From: Dugong dugon
Taxonomy: Eukaryota; Chordata; Mammalia; Sirenia; Dugongidae
Reading direction: 5' to 3'
Assembly (NCBI GenBank): GCA_030035585.1
Contig: CM057462.1
Coordinates: 99,469,234 to 99,533,233, forward strand
DNA length: 64,000 nucleotides
Shown here: piece by piece, positions 49,466 through 61,132 of the stretch
Layout of the letters: the number at the start of each line of letters is the position of its first letter
How positions within the stretch are numbered: position 1 is the first letter of the stretch
Position numbers and translations under genes: made by a program
The notes under the pieces: generated by a model
What the model saw: only the letters and a program-made list of their open reading frames with translations
What the model was told of the DNA's origin: nothing
The model's database searches: none

Positions 49466-50413
49466 TTTTTTAACTTAAATTTAAATAAATTGATCATGCA
49501 GATAAAAAAAAAAAAAAGAAGAATGTGCATGTTCCTACAGTCATCACAGTGCTGCTTCCATCCACTGAGTAAAAATTAGGTTGTCTTTTAAATTCAAATC
49601 TTATCAATACACTATAGAATTTTCTAGGCATCAATATGTCATTATTAATAAATCATGTTGGAATCAGTGTGAACTAGGTTAATGGAACAGTCTGTTCTAC
49701 AGTCTTGCGTTATGAAGAAACATCTCCTGTTGGCATGATTTGTTATTCTTATGGGAGTATGGACAAGAACAATGACTGCATTGTTTAACTTTCATTTAAA
49801 GCAGTGGTTTAATGTGTTTCTAACTCAGTTCCATGAGACAAGCCGGTATTCTAAATCCCCTTTGTGCTTCACTCTTTTTAATAAATGTCATGAGGTAAGC
49901 AGGCTGTTTAAAACATTAAACAATATAATCATTTCCATGTATCTGGTACGTAATATGAGTTCTAAAAACTATTTCTGGAATCAAATCAATAATAGAGAAT
50001 GAAATATGACCATAGGTAAATGGATTGTGATATATTAGATATAAGTACACTCTTACCTGTTTGTGGACCCTGTCTTGGTGACAGAAGAATCTCCTAAAAA
50101 GAAATGCTTATGTTTTAGCCTAATTAAATTCATAGTTGCTCTCACATAGCATGATTTGATAGCAAATTCCATTTGTCTTTCTAGGGCAACACTTCATGAA
50201 AATGAATAGGCATCTAGAACCATACCAAAATCTTACTCTGAAACAATTTAACATGTTTTGGTCTCTTCAGATTAAAACTGGCATTGTTTAGTCAAGATAA
50301 ATGGATTTTGGTAAATTTTGTTAAGAATACTAGAGAATTAAAAAAAAAAAATCTCCTTATGAAAACCTTGGAATTTAAAAATGTCCCTCAACAGTAGTCT
50401 TATATTAGATACA

Positions 50414-50601
50414 CAGTGAAACCTGTGAGAGCCAAGACTCAACTGGTCTCCCTTGCTTTCCCAGGTCTCACAAGTTTTCTGCCTTTGACAGGGTGCAATC
50501 CTACCACTTTTCTATTGCTCCTTTTAGTGGAAAATATTTGAGTTTTCCTTCTCTGACAGGTTTCTGCCTTATGAAGGTTCTGGCTTCTACAAGTTTTACT
50601 G
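50414..50601 (-). mobile_element. terminal-inverted-repeat element, copy 2 (family not recognised)
   Basis: 188 bp. The left end is cagtgaaacctgtgagagcc; the right end, reverse complemented, is cagtaaaacttgtagaagcc: imperfect inverted repeats of about 25 bp. A possible tac duplication flanks it. It is the inverted relative of 36331-36500. Confidence 0.78.
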
Positions 50602-50746
50602 TACTTTCTCATTCCATATCTTTTTTCCTTTGTTTTCTTTTAGTTATTCATTCAGCTAGGTGAAGCCAGACTAGTGACCATTATCTTTTATAAAATAAAT
50701 ATTTTTGCAGTCTTAGTAGTCTAATTTATATGTTCTTTATTTCCAG

Positions 50747-50846
50747 TCCAAAGCCCTTATCCCTTTACAAACTGAAGCCCATCCAGAAACAAAACAAAGA
50801 GTACTGACTAACTATATGTTCCCTCAACAACCTCGTGGCGATGAAG
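50747..50846 (+). CDS. LRRC7: LRRC7 exon after the LRR array (LAP-specific region), window exon 7
   Basis: One hundred nt, starting in phase 0 and ending with one base of an Asp codon. It encodes [20 protein letters not shown] then [13 protein letters not shown]. The segments PLQ-E and [10 protein letters not shown] are shared by LAP proteins immediately after the LRRs (LAP-specific domain), so this exon marks the switch from repeat array to linker. The acceptor is tgttctttatttccag and the donor GAAG|GTAAAC. Confidence 0.95.
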
Positions 50847-51589
50847 GTAAACTGTCAGTAGACATTTCTTCGATACTTATGATGACTATGGATAAAAGAG
50901 ATTATTTTTGTTTTGATCTCTGGCCAGGAGGACAGGCCTATGGGCAAGGCTATACAGATAATTACATGACACCCGTAAATCATTTGGGGGGTTAGTCCAA
51001 GTATGAATCTTTCCTTTCTTCCACACTGTAATATTTTAGTAACATTCCAAAAACTCTTCCTCTTTATAACTGAAGTGAAAATAATGTTGACTTTTAAGAG
51101 CAACAACTTCTCTTGAAGGATTGCAAGGCTCAGGACTAGTTAATCAAATGTGGTACTGAGCTTAGAGCAGTCGGATCTTAAGGAAGATTCAATGAGCTGG
51201 TTTATTTCCTGTGCACTCTAATTTCACCAATACGATTTAAACATTTAATCCAGTGACCTCAAGCCCTAAATTATTTCGTGTGGTAAGTCAACCATAAGGA
51301 GATGATTTACAAACAGCAACCATTCTTTGTTTTTCAAGTTGACTTTCCTTAAACAGTGTCGACAACTATATTAGGAATGCTTTTTGAAAAACCTCTTATT
51401 TTCATAATTAAATTAAATCTTCTATCCTATGATTACATTATTTATAAAACTTCTAAAAGCAGTTTGTCCTGTACCATTTAGAACTTAGCATAGGCTCCCT
51501 AGCCTAAGTCAGCATAGGCTGATGTGCACATTTTCTAGTGTCTCAGTAATTCTTGAAAGAGTTAACCCATTTTAATCCCCCCATTTGAA

Positions 51590-51805
51590 TAGGAGCCCCT
51601 TGGTGGCTCAAACATTTAAGAGCTCAACTACTAACGGAAAGATTGGTGATTTGAACGCACTCAGAGGTGCCTCTAAAAACAGGTCTGGCAATCTGCTTGC
51701 TAAAGGTCACAGCCTTGAAAACTCTATGGAGTTCAGTTCTATTCTGTAACACATGGGGTCTCCATGAGTCAGAATCGACTCAACAGCAACTGGTTTGGTG
51801 TTTTT
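51590..51805 (+). mobile_element. AfroSINE-type SINE, 'actcagag' body class, first of a pair
   Basis: Head aggagccccttggtggctca, body gcactcagaggtgcctctaa, core catgagtcagaatcgactca, T-rich tail. Confidence 0.9.
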
Positions 51806-51817
51806 ATCTAGTATACT

Positions 51818-52040
51818 TGAGTCCCTGGGTGATGTAAGCGGCTAATGTGCTCAGCTGCTAACTGAAAAGTGGGAGGTTTGACCCACCCACAACCACCTAG
51901 GAAGAAAGGCCTGGCAATTACTTCTGAAAAATCAGCCATTTGGGGTAAAAAAAACCCTATGGAGCACAGTTCTGTTCTGACATACATCAGGCCACTGTAA
52001 GTCAGAATCAACTCAGCAGCAACCGGTACTGGTTTATATA
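51818..52040 (+). mobile_element. AfroSINE-type SINE, second of a pair
   Basis: Head gagtccctgggtgatgtaag, body ctaggaagaaaggcctggca, core gtaagtcagaatcaactcag. It follows the first copy in the same orientation within about 15 bp. Confidence 0.9.
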
Positions 52041-53434
52041 CTTGACTGAGACCAACTTTTAAAGTAAACCATTTTGCTTATGTATTTCTTATATTCAGGG
52101 ATAATTATAATAAATTATTTTAGTCTTTGACTTACAAATGTAAATGAATCATTTTGGGATATTTAAATATATTTTTATTCATATTTTGGCTTACAGAAGT
52201 AGGAAAAGGAAAGATTATTTTCATAAATATTTTTCACATTTAATAAAATTCATCTTTTGAACTTATGAGAGAAAATCCACCATGTTTGCATGTGATCTAA
52301 GAAAAATATTAAGTCAGGATTATATTTTTATTTATGTAGCTTTACTTATATTTTCATTTTAACATCCCTAGATTATAATACAATATTTCATTTCAAATGG
52401 ATCTAAGGAAAAATGAAACATGTTTCATGGTCTCTAGTCATTTCTGAGATCCAATTTTACTGATTTAAATCTAAGATTTTTCTAGGATGTGAGGTATATC
52501 TAGTTAGAAAAGGTATGATGTTAAAGAATTACCCTACTTCTTTTTCCTTTGAGGAAGTAATAGAAAAGATTTCATGGTCACTAACAAGTCACCCTGTGGT
52601 TTTTCAGGCAGAAGTGTAATAAATGAATTCCCAGAATCTTTTGCAACAACAATGAAATACATGATAAAGGCCATCCTTCAGTAAAGAATTTAGTCTCTGC
52701 TAAGTACTCTTATTACACTTTCATGTGATCTTCACAATAATGTTGCGATTAAGATATTACCATTAGCCAACATTTTGACGTAAGTTAAAGGTTTATAAGC
52801 CATTTCCCTGCTCATCTGAGACACATTTGCGCTAATTGAAACTTTAATGTTAAAGACTAAATTTTCACATGTCCTTAAAGTGAAAGCAGGCTCTTCTCCA
52901 TGGTCCCTCCCTTTCCCCACCCCTACTCCCTAAAAAAAGCTTGTAATTCTAGATACCTTATTGTAATAATATCTTTTATAAAAGAAACCCTTATAGAATT
53001 TGGTGGTTTTAAGTATGGGCTCTGCATCACGCAGACAGGGAATAGAATCCTACATTAGCCACAGTGAAGATGTATGAAAAGGCTTGAGCAAGTCTCTTAG
53101 AACTCAGCTAGTTTTCTCATTAGTAAAACGGGGATAAAGTTAGTGCTACTGTGAAGATTAAAAGATATGTTCTAAAGTACTTAGCCCAGCTCTTTTTACT
53201 ACTGCTGTTACTGTTATCCTATGGAAAGTCCATTCTTTACATTTTTTGTTGGAAATCTTCCCAATCCCAATATGTTTTTATTCCTTCTTTCCCCTTTCTC
53301 TCTTTTTCCTTTCGTTTTTATTTTTGGCTTTGTTTGTAGTACCTATCGCCATTTTTTGCATAGTATATTAATACTCTATTAATAACACTCTATGTAAAAA
53401 ACAAAAGCAATAATACTTTGGGATCTAACTGTAG

Positions 53435-53559
53435 ATTTCCAGTCAGACAGTGACAGCTTTAACCCTACACTGTGGGAAGAGCAGAGACAACAACGCATGA
53501 CTGTTGCCTTTGAATTTGAAGAAAAAAAGGAAGACGACGAAAATGCTGGGAAAGTTAAG
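53435..53559 (+). CDS. LRRC7: LRRC7 exon (LAP-specific region to acidic linker), window exon 8
   Basis: One hundred twenty-five nt. The first two bases complete an Asp codon, and the exon ends in phase 0. It encodes [20 protein letters not shown] then [20 protein letters not shown] and K, giving a highly charged acidic/basic linker. The FNPxLWEEQR motif is shared by LAP proteins; the flanking residues fit LRRC7. The acceptor is unusual: gggatctaactgtag follows a purine-rich stretch with almost no polypyrimidine tract. The donor is AAG|GTGAAC. Skipping it would shift the frame. Confidence 0.95.
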
Positions 53560-54049
53560 GTGAACCTTTTGGTGTTTTGTTTTTTCTTTCTTCTCTTTTT
53601 CTTTCTTGTCTCAACATTGTTATTATTCAAACAGAGTTGAGGACAAATTGAGTGACCTCTGTTAGAAGGTCAGATACATCTTCCAGTCTCGTAGTGATGC
53701 CTTTCATTACAGCAGGATAGTACCTTTGGAAGCACTGATGTGCTTCAGAATGAAACTAATGTTGTCCCAACTCTTGACTGAGCAAATCTGATATGCCACT
53801 CAATCCTACAGAATAACAACCTGAGAGAGATTCAAGCTGAGAGACAGCCAGAAAGAAAATACAAAATCTAGGTGATGGACTTCACCTAAGCACATATTTA
53901 TCTTCGATACACTGAAATGGTTTTCTTTTAATCACTGAGAAAGAAATCATACAGACTGTATTAGGCCAAAATACACCTTTATGGAAGGGCCAATTGATTA
54001 ATATATTACATTATCATTAAAATCTCTGAAGGGTCTTTGTGTCCCTGGC

Positions 54050-54560
54050 ATTTTTTTTTTTTTTTTATTGTGCTTTAAGTGAAAGTTCACAATTCACATT
54101 AGTTTCTCATACAAAAATTTATGCACATATTGTTACATGACCCTAGTTGCTCTCCCTTTACTGTGACAGCACATTCCTCTTTTCCACCCCAGATTTCCCG
54201 TGTCCATTCAACCAGCTCCTGACCCTCTCTGCCTTCTCATCTCGCCTCCAGACAGGAGCTGCCCATTTAGTCTCATGTATCCACTTGAGCTAAGAAGCAC
54301 ACTCTTCACGAATATCATTTTATGTCCCACAGTCCAGTCTAATCTTTGTCTGAAGAGTTGGCCTAGGAATGATTTTAGTTTGGGGCCAACAGAGATTCCG
54401 GGGGGGGCATATCTTCCAGGGTCCCTCCAGTGTCAGTCAAACCATTAAGTCTGGTCTTTTTGCTAGAATTTGAGTTCTGCATCCCACTTTTCTCCTGCTC
54501 CATCAGGGACTTTCTGTTGTGTTCCCTGTCAGAGTGGTCATTGGTGGTAGCCAATGTCCC
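54050..54560 (-). mobile_element. LINE 3' end in antisense, T-run at left
   Basis: Minus strand ends with agtgaaagtttaccttaaag-like text: ttgtgaactttcacttaaag then cacaataaa and a poly(A). Upstream text (aatatgtgcataaatttttg, tatgagaaactaatgtgaat) relates it to the 3' ends at 48985 and 49335. Confidence 0.6.
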
Positions 54561-54748
54561 TGGGATATTTGAGAAAAGTTTATGAGCTCCCTTAAATGAT
54601 AGGAAACCAAGTTGTAAAGGAGGTGAGTGCTGAATGGCAGATGATGTTCCCTAGGGAAAAGAACTTCAGTGTTTTCACCTCAGATCATATTTTTAGAAAA
54701 TCCTTTACTGGGATTGATCTAAGTCAAGTAACAAGGTTGCATTTTAAA

Positions 54749-54813
54749 TGAGTCAGAATCGACTCAACAGCAACGGGTTTTGGTTTTTTTGTTTTTTATT
54801 TTTCCATTATTTA
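54749..54813 (+). mobile_element. 65-bp AfroSINE stub with target duplication
   Basis: Only tgagtcagaatcgactcaac agcaacggg plus a T-rich tail. Flanked by cattttaaa at 54740-54748 and 54814-54822. Confidence 0.85.
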
Positions 54814-56178
54814 CATTTTAAAATATCATCAGAATTGATACAGATTTTATCAGCATCAAATTGTCTGGTTATCATCATGACAACATCTTGAATCTCTCAT
54901 TAATTTTCTTATAGTATTATTTGTGTACTTCTTCCATTATGGGTACTAACAGTTTTCACTCTTAGTGACTAATTAAATAAGTAATTTTATATGCATCTTA
55001 TTAATAAATCTAGATGGTGTGATGTGTTTTTCTTCTTTGTTCCTGCCTTTCCACATTTTCTAAACTTTATTTCTTAAACCGATATACTCTAGAACCTTAA
55101 TAAAACAACTGAGTACTTACAAGGCCTACCTATATCATTATGGAGAACCTTATATGGATTCCCAAATTCAAACTGACAATTTTGTTGACGATTTAGGTTA
55201 AAAAAAAAATATGTTTCTGGATAACTAATGCTCTCTAATAACTGAAGAGACATTTTTTATTTGTAAATTCCAAGAAAAAATAATGCGAAATTAAAAAAAA
55301 AAAAATTTTAAAGTCTTTCAGTTATTTTTTTAATAGGATATTATATGTTAAATTCAGAACCAATGGATGATGCATTCTATTTTGGACCTCTGGCTCATTT
55401 TTATAGTTTATTGAGTTGTCAAAAACCACATGCTTCTTCCTAAAAATCTGTACTGTAAGGATCCAAGAAGAAAAGAGTGAATTTTATATACTTTGATATA
55501 TGTGTTAGTGAAAACATAAAATATAGTAAATGCAAAGTTATTTAGAAGCCCTGTTTGTGTGTTATGTAATCAAGTTTGTTATAATGACAGTAGGTTCATT
55601 ATACTTTAGAGCGTATTTTTTTCTATTTATATTTTTGTTTTCCCTTGGTGAAACATTATGTGTTTCCAAAATCACAAACTACTTGGCTTTGACTAATTTG
55701 AATATTTCCAATGCCATTGGCTATTGGACAAATTAGAACACAAACAAACTTCTAAATACATCATCATGGAAGCATGATGAATGGAATACACTGAAATCTT
55801 GCACTAAATTAATCACACTTTTCTGGTTCATTACATGTATATTAAATTTACCTTTAATTTACATAAATTTTAAAAAGGAACCATTGACCTGCGCCATCAA
55901 CTTGCAAATGGACTAGAGTATAATGCCCTACTTACAGTGTGTTTAGTGTAGTATGAATGCTGCATTGTATGAAGAAATTGTGATCCACTAGTTTCACATG
56001 CTATTGGTGCTGCTTTATTGAATCAGTGGTTGATAGATTAAAACTGATTTTCTATGGTTATTTTAAATGCATTACCCAGAGTGAAAAAAAAATCGAGAGT
56101 AGAAAAATGGTAAAGTGAAAGTATTGCTGCTCCAGTGCTCCTCTTTCTCCCAGAAAATGGAGATTCCTTCTCCCACAG

Positions 56179-56427
56179 GATCACCCCTGCCAAGCCCCCT
56201 GGGACAGGGGCCAGCGTGGGATTACTCTCCAACCTGCCAGACTGTCTGGCGATTGCTGCACACCATGGGCCAGGTGTGATCAGCAGATCCAAGATATGCC
56301 AGTCCCCCAGAATGACCCGCAGCTGGCATGGGGTTGTATAAGTGGCCTCCAGCAGGAAAGGAGCATGTGTACTCAATTGCCAGTTGCAGCACAATCTACC
56401 ACTCTTCCCTCTCTAAGTGGCAGACAG
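56179..56427 (+). CDS. LRRC7: LRRC7 in-frame cassette exon (83 codons, Cys/Trp/Pro-rich)
   Basis: Two hundred forty-nine nt, exactly 83 codons, phase 0 at both ends, so it can be included or skipped without frame change. It reads [20 protein letters not shown], then [20 protein letters not shown], then [20 protein letters not shown], and ends [11 protein letters not shown] recognise it as the segment between ENAGKVK and VEINLKRYP in the long human LRRC7 form, from memory. The acceptor is ccttctcccacag and the donor ACAG|GTAGGC. It has several cysteines and three tryptophans, no charged clusters and no domain I can name. Its GC content is visibly higher than the AT-rich sequence on both sides. 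Isoform use is inferred from phase; no expression evidence is available here. Confidence 0.9.
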
Positions 56428-58139
56428 GTAGGCCTAGGTGTTTGGGGTAGGAGAATCCCCCATGTAGAGGCAACTTTGGAACAGTGATTTATGGGGTATG
56501 TTCTGCATGATTTGGGTAAGAAATGTTGATCCCATAGAAACCTTCAAATTGCCAATGATTGATTCCAATTTATTTTTTTTCTATTAACTTTGGCAGTGGG
56601 TTAGGGAGGGCTGAGTCAGAAGGGAGGAATATCAATACGAAGTGCCTATTGGTGGGATATCTGGCATGGTTTTTGAGCTGGATGTTTCCTTTTTATTTAG
56701 GTTTTTAGTTTTGAAGATTTTTTTTTCTTTAAAGTGTGGGAATACCAATAGTCGGGCAGAATGTTGATGACATTATTGATACAATCTAAATTTTCCTCCC
56801 CCGCCCATCCCCAACAAGCACGCATTTTTTTATACTGTCAATTCTGGAGAAGATTAAATAACTAAAACTTAATTCCAAAAATAGCATGAGATTTGAATTG
56901 AGATTTGCTGAGAGTGGACTTTGAGCACAAGTTGGACTTCTGTTAAAAAGCATCAATTCTCCTTTAATTTGAAGGTACAGATGATGAGAATTCCTATAAG
57001 AGAAGATTGGTTTGGGAGTTGTGGCTAACAGGACTTCCTTTTCTCACTGGGTTGGATGTTTAAGAGTTTAATGGGGGAAAAAATGTCTTTATGGGGTGTG
57101 AAAGAACACTGCATTTTTTTTGTAAATTTGACCATACACATGTAATGGACTAGATTCTTATTGTGTGTCTTATATTCTTTCTACAATATAAGGCAAGCTG
57201 AGAATGCATTTTTCTAACTAAATGCCTACAGGTTTCCTTTTTTGTAAAACATCCTAATTAATTCCTTGAATAAGAGGACGTTTAACAACCAATGGCCAAA
57301 ATCATTAACTATCATTTCTCTTACTGGAATTTACAATCAAATCAATTTAGAATTTAATCATTATATAAGAAAACCACAGTTCTGTGTGAATTCAGTATAT
57401 CATTTCTAAATGCCCTAGCTATTGACATTAAAGTAATTCTGTTTCCATTGCTAAATTTTTGGGTGTCTCCAACATCTTGCAGCTGCTATTTGCATTTACT
57501 ACACTTTATTTAGATCTGAGAAATACATAATGTTGTGAAATACTTCTATTTTCCAAAATTAAAAGAAAATATTTTAGTAAACATCTTGCATTTATTTTAA
57601 TAAAATGTATATGTGAAATGAGCAAATACTTTATGGTGAGTGATACAACACAACACTTTGATAAGCATGTACTTGATACAGTTTCCCACCTATGTTTATA
57701 ATAAATTAATTAGTATCTTTTTTTTTTCATTCCATATTAGAGTAAGGGGATTTTTCTAACCTGTGTATTTAGAAATCTAAAGAAACTGCTTTTATATTTT
57801 GGCACTAATGAACTACTAATGTAACTAGGTTTATTATCATGTTTATTCATTTCTGACTCACTACATACTGAGTTGAAAAGTGGCAAAGCAAAACAATCTG
57901 TAAAGGGGTATAAAGTATGCTTTTACAGAGCTTATAAACATAATGGAATTATAAAATATTGTAGTTTCATTTAGAAAGAAATTATAAAATATTGTCACTT
58001 AGCTTAATATTTTTTTAATTACAATTAACTTATTGAACTCCAGAAAATATACATTAGACTTACAGTATTTCTTCCACAAGATTAGACAAATATGTGCTGC
58101 ACCTATAGCAGGAATAGTTCTGAGCTAAACAACACTTGT

Positions 58140-58370
58140 AAATCATAAACCTTGGAGTCAGAAAGACCTGGGTTTGAATCTTGACATTGCTACCTGCTAT
58201 CTGGGTGACCTTGTGCAACTAATTTACACTGTCTGAACCTCAGTTTTCTTTCTGTGAAAGGGGAACAAAATAGCTGCTGCATAGGGTTGTGAAATTTAAA
58301 TGCTATAGAGCATTTAGCAAGGTGCCTGGTGCATAGCAGATGCTGAATAAATGATAACTATTGCTGCATA
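58140..58370 (+). repeat. MIR SINE
   Basis: cttggagtcagaaagacctg, ctgggtgaccttgtgcaact, aacctcagttttctttctgt and atagcagatgctgaataaat: a nearly complete MIR. Confidence 0.88.
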
Positions 58371-59999
58371 CAATCTGGAAAGAAAAAATCCAGACAGTTG
58401 CAATTGTTATGGTTAGATATATGCAGTGGAATCTAGATTGCCGAAGAAATCCAGATTTAAAAATAAACACATAAAATCTGATATTAAAAACAGAATCTAA
58501 TCTCTGCATAAAACTTAAAAATTTTCAAAGGACTTTCACATTATCTCATTTTATTTCTAAATTAACCCAAGTATGGGGGAGAGATATTATCATTCCCATT
58601 TTGCTGGAGTAAAAACTGCACAGACTGATTCTAGTATTAGTGACTGATAACTAGTTGAGGGTAAATCTGTGGCTTAGAGTAAGGTCTTCTGACTCCAAGT
58701 CCAGTAAATTCTACTAATAGACTAGTAAGTGGAAGCCAGGAGCTTATTTTCTAGGTAGAAAAGATCCGATTTTTATGAGACCCAAAGCTTACAGAATTTG
58801 AGAGAGAGGGGGGCCTCTTTAAGGAAAAGAATATAAAATGACCATATGATATACAAGTCAAGTCCCTCATGGAGCTTTGGAAGGCGTCAGACCCTAAAGT
58901 TTAAGCTTTATCAGTTTCATAGTTAATCCACCTCTGTTTCTAGATTTAAATATTTTTACAGAGATAAAATACTCAAACATATTCTGTTGATGTGACCAAA
59001 ATGCTACATCAATTTGCTTATAAAAATGACCAGAAAATACTGATTCCTTGGTCATCAGTAAATAGTCATCTAATTATGTTAGATGGGACCTAGCATCTAC
59101 AAAAAATAGATTACATTAGTCAGTGAAGTGTTTAATTCAATTAATGACAAACACTTCACTTTTCTTGTTTGTTTGTTTTTTGCTTTTGATTTAGAAGGGT
59201 AATTTTAGTGTTAAGGACTTTTAAGGTGCATAGAATTTTACTTTATTTTGTTACTTGAAAATTATTTTTCATTCATATACCACTGGTTATTAAAAAAAAA
59301 ATCTTCTTAATTGATATGTTAGTGTTACCATTCTACAATTTACATTTTTATAAAATGTAGTTTTTTGACGTTTAATCCTTTGATATCAATGATGTAATTT
59401 TAAAATTAGATTTAATTTGAGAATAATATTTCAAATACCAATTTAAACAGCAGATACAAGAATGCATGCATCTCAGTGGACTTTGTCTAGCACGTATATC
59501 ACTCTTTCTATGTATATTTATTATGCATTAAATACCCTGGGCTATTTCTACATTATATGCTAACAACTTATACTTTTTTTTCTGAAAGTCTAACTTTTTC
59601 TTGGGTTAGATTTTTGTAGCTTTATTTCTATATATTCTATACATTATTAATTCTATCCTTATTTATCTTGTATTGTTGAAGTAATTAAACTAAATTTAAA
59701 CAACACTTAATCTAACAAAATTATCTGGTTGTTCATCTTTCCAAATATTTGTTGGAAAAATAATTCCATACTTTCAGTACTGAAAGGAATGTTAGAAACC
59801 GTCTAGCAAAGTCCAATCCCAGTATTTGACAGATAAGGAAAATGAGCCACAAGGGAGATAAAATACTAAGAATAACACAGTTGGTGGATATGCTAAAACT
59901 GCAGATGAGCAAAAGTATTTGGATTCGTATTCGTAACAGTCAGATCTACCCCGCTATCATGGTTTCTTACATCCCATGAATTCCATGGGTGTGTGTGGG

Positions 60000-60150
60000 T
60001 GGGTATGTGTGTGCCCCTCCCTTTTTCTCTTTTTCTGTCTCTTTTCTACTTTTCCTCTTCCCTTTTCAGCTTCTCTTCTACCTTCTCTCCTCCTCCACCT
60101 CACAGACACAGGTGCGCGCACACATACACACGCACACATACCACAATCAC
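60000..60150. repeat. low-complexity GT, CT and CA tracts
   Basis: A GT-rich stretch, then about 90 bp of C/T-rich text, then a CA-rich stretch. The overlapping open frames are low-complexity artefacts. Confidence 0.75.
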
Positions 60151-61132
60151 ATAAACCATTCCATTTTGTAAAGTTGATTCTACTCAGATGCAAAAAGTCA
60201 TGATTTGGAACAAGCTAGGCCAAGTAAATCTGCACTTTATTTTTTCTTCCATTCTCCTTTGGTCAGTATGGACAATTTATATTTATTCTAAGTATATCAT
60301 AGTAAGTGCTCTGATGGCAGGATAGTCTATCCCCCTACCAAATTAACTGCTCAGAAGAGCCGTTAATGTATGTTCCTTAAAGTCAGATTGATAACTCAAA
60401 AATGAATTTGAGAATAAAAATAAAATATCTGGATAAATATAAGACAAAATTTACATGTTTACCTAGAATATGTTAGAAAATTGTCTCAACCTTTTCTTTT
60501 TAGTGTAAGATATTACCTAAGAATCATGTTATTTTATTAGGGTAAAAATGAACTATAAAAGTCACCCCTGAAACATTTTTTCTTAGATATTAACAAGAAT
60601 TAGCTACCCTACCTTTTGATGTAACGTGCTAATTAACATACAGCCGATGCTACTGGAGAAGCAGATGACGTCTACTTCTCATTTTCTTATACGTGACAAC
60701 TCTACTTGTAAATCTTTTGGGGTCTCCTCCCATCACCTACATCAATACTCCAAAGATATTCTCAACATTAAAATTATTGCTTACAAATAATTAAGGTAGG
60801 TAAGGGAACAGCCTCGAAAGTATGAAAGCAGCTGATAGTAACATGATTAAATTTTTCAGAGTTTACAAGTCATTTAAGTTCTTGCTATTTCAGTCATCTA
60901 CAGGGTAGGTCTAATTCAAAAATAATTTATAATCTACAAGGGCGGGGAGAGGTCAGGAGAAGTCCCATTAAGGGTGAATGTGAGAACACAATGTGTTCTA
61001 GCACAGTTTCTCAAACAGCTCAACACTCACTATATTGCATTTGGTTATACTACTGCACATAAAATGGAGTAGTTTTGTGAACGTGCTTGCTGAAGGTATT
61101 TTTACGTTAAATTTCTTTTTATAAACTTCTAG

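Larger units (their letters stand above)
46400..50746 (+). other. LRRC7 intron, window exons 6 to 7
   Basis: Dominated by a sense-oriented RTE LINE (about 46480-48767), then a cluster of LINE 3' ends with poly(A) runs (48985-49515), and a terminal-inverted-repeat element (50414-50601). Nothing recognised in 48768-48984 or 49520-50410. Confidence 0.8.
50847..53434 (+). other. LRRC7 intron, window exons 7 to 8
   Basis: Two AfroSINE-type copies lie head to tail at 51590-52040. Nothing recognised in 50847-51585 or 52045-53434. Confidence 0.8.
53560..56178 (+). other. LRRC7 intron before the cassette exon
   Basis: Holds an antisense LINE 3' end starting with a long T run (54050-54560) and a 65-bp SINE stub (54749-54813). 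Nothing recognised in 53560-54045 or 54825-56178. Confidence 0.8.
56428..61132 (+). other. LRRC7 intron after the cassette exon
   Basis: Only a MIR (58140-58370) and a pyrimidine-rich tract (60000-60105) can be named. No young SINE or LINE is seen in this 4.7 kb. An AATAAA at about 57599 has no supported transcript end. The remainder is AT-rich and unassigned. Confidence 0.75.

Noticed and set aside
15951-53559. assignment to ERBIN or LRRC1/SCRIB instead of LRRC7
   Set aside because: LRRs are similar, but the post-LRR text, the Cys-rich cassette exon and the linker fit LRRC7 only.
56038-56394. 118-aa minus-strand open frame as a gene
   Set aside because: It is antisense to the LRRC7 cassette exon; length arises from the GC-rich coding exon on the other strand.
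57590-57620. AATAAA as an LRRC7 alternative poly(A) site
   Set aside because: No terminal exon leading to it can be shown; AATAAA is common in such AT-rich DNA.
59957-60203. overlapping open frames on both strands near 60000
   Set aside because: Low-complexity GT/CT/CA tract; no domain or codon signal.
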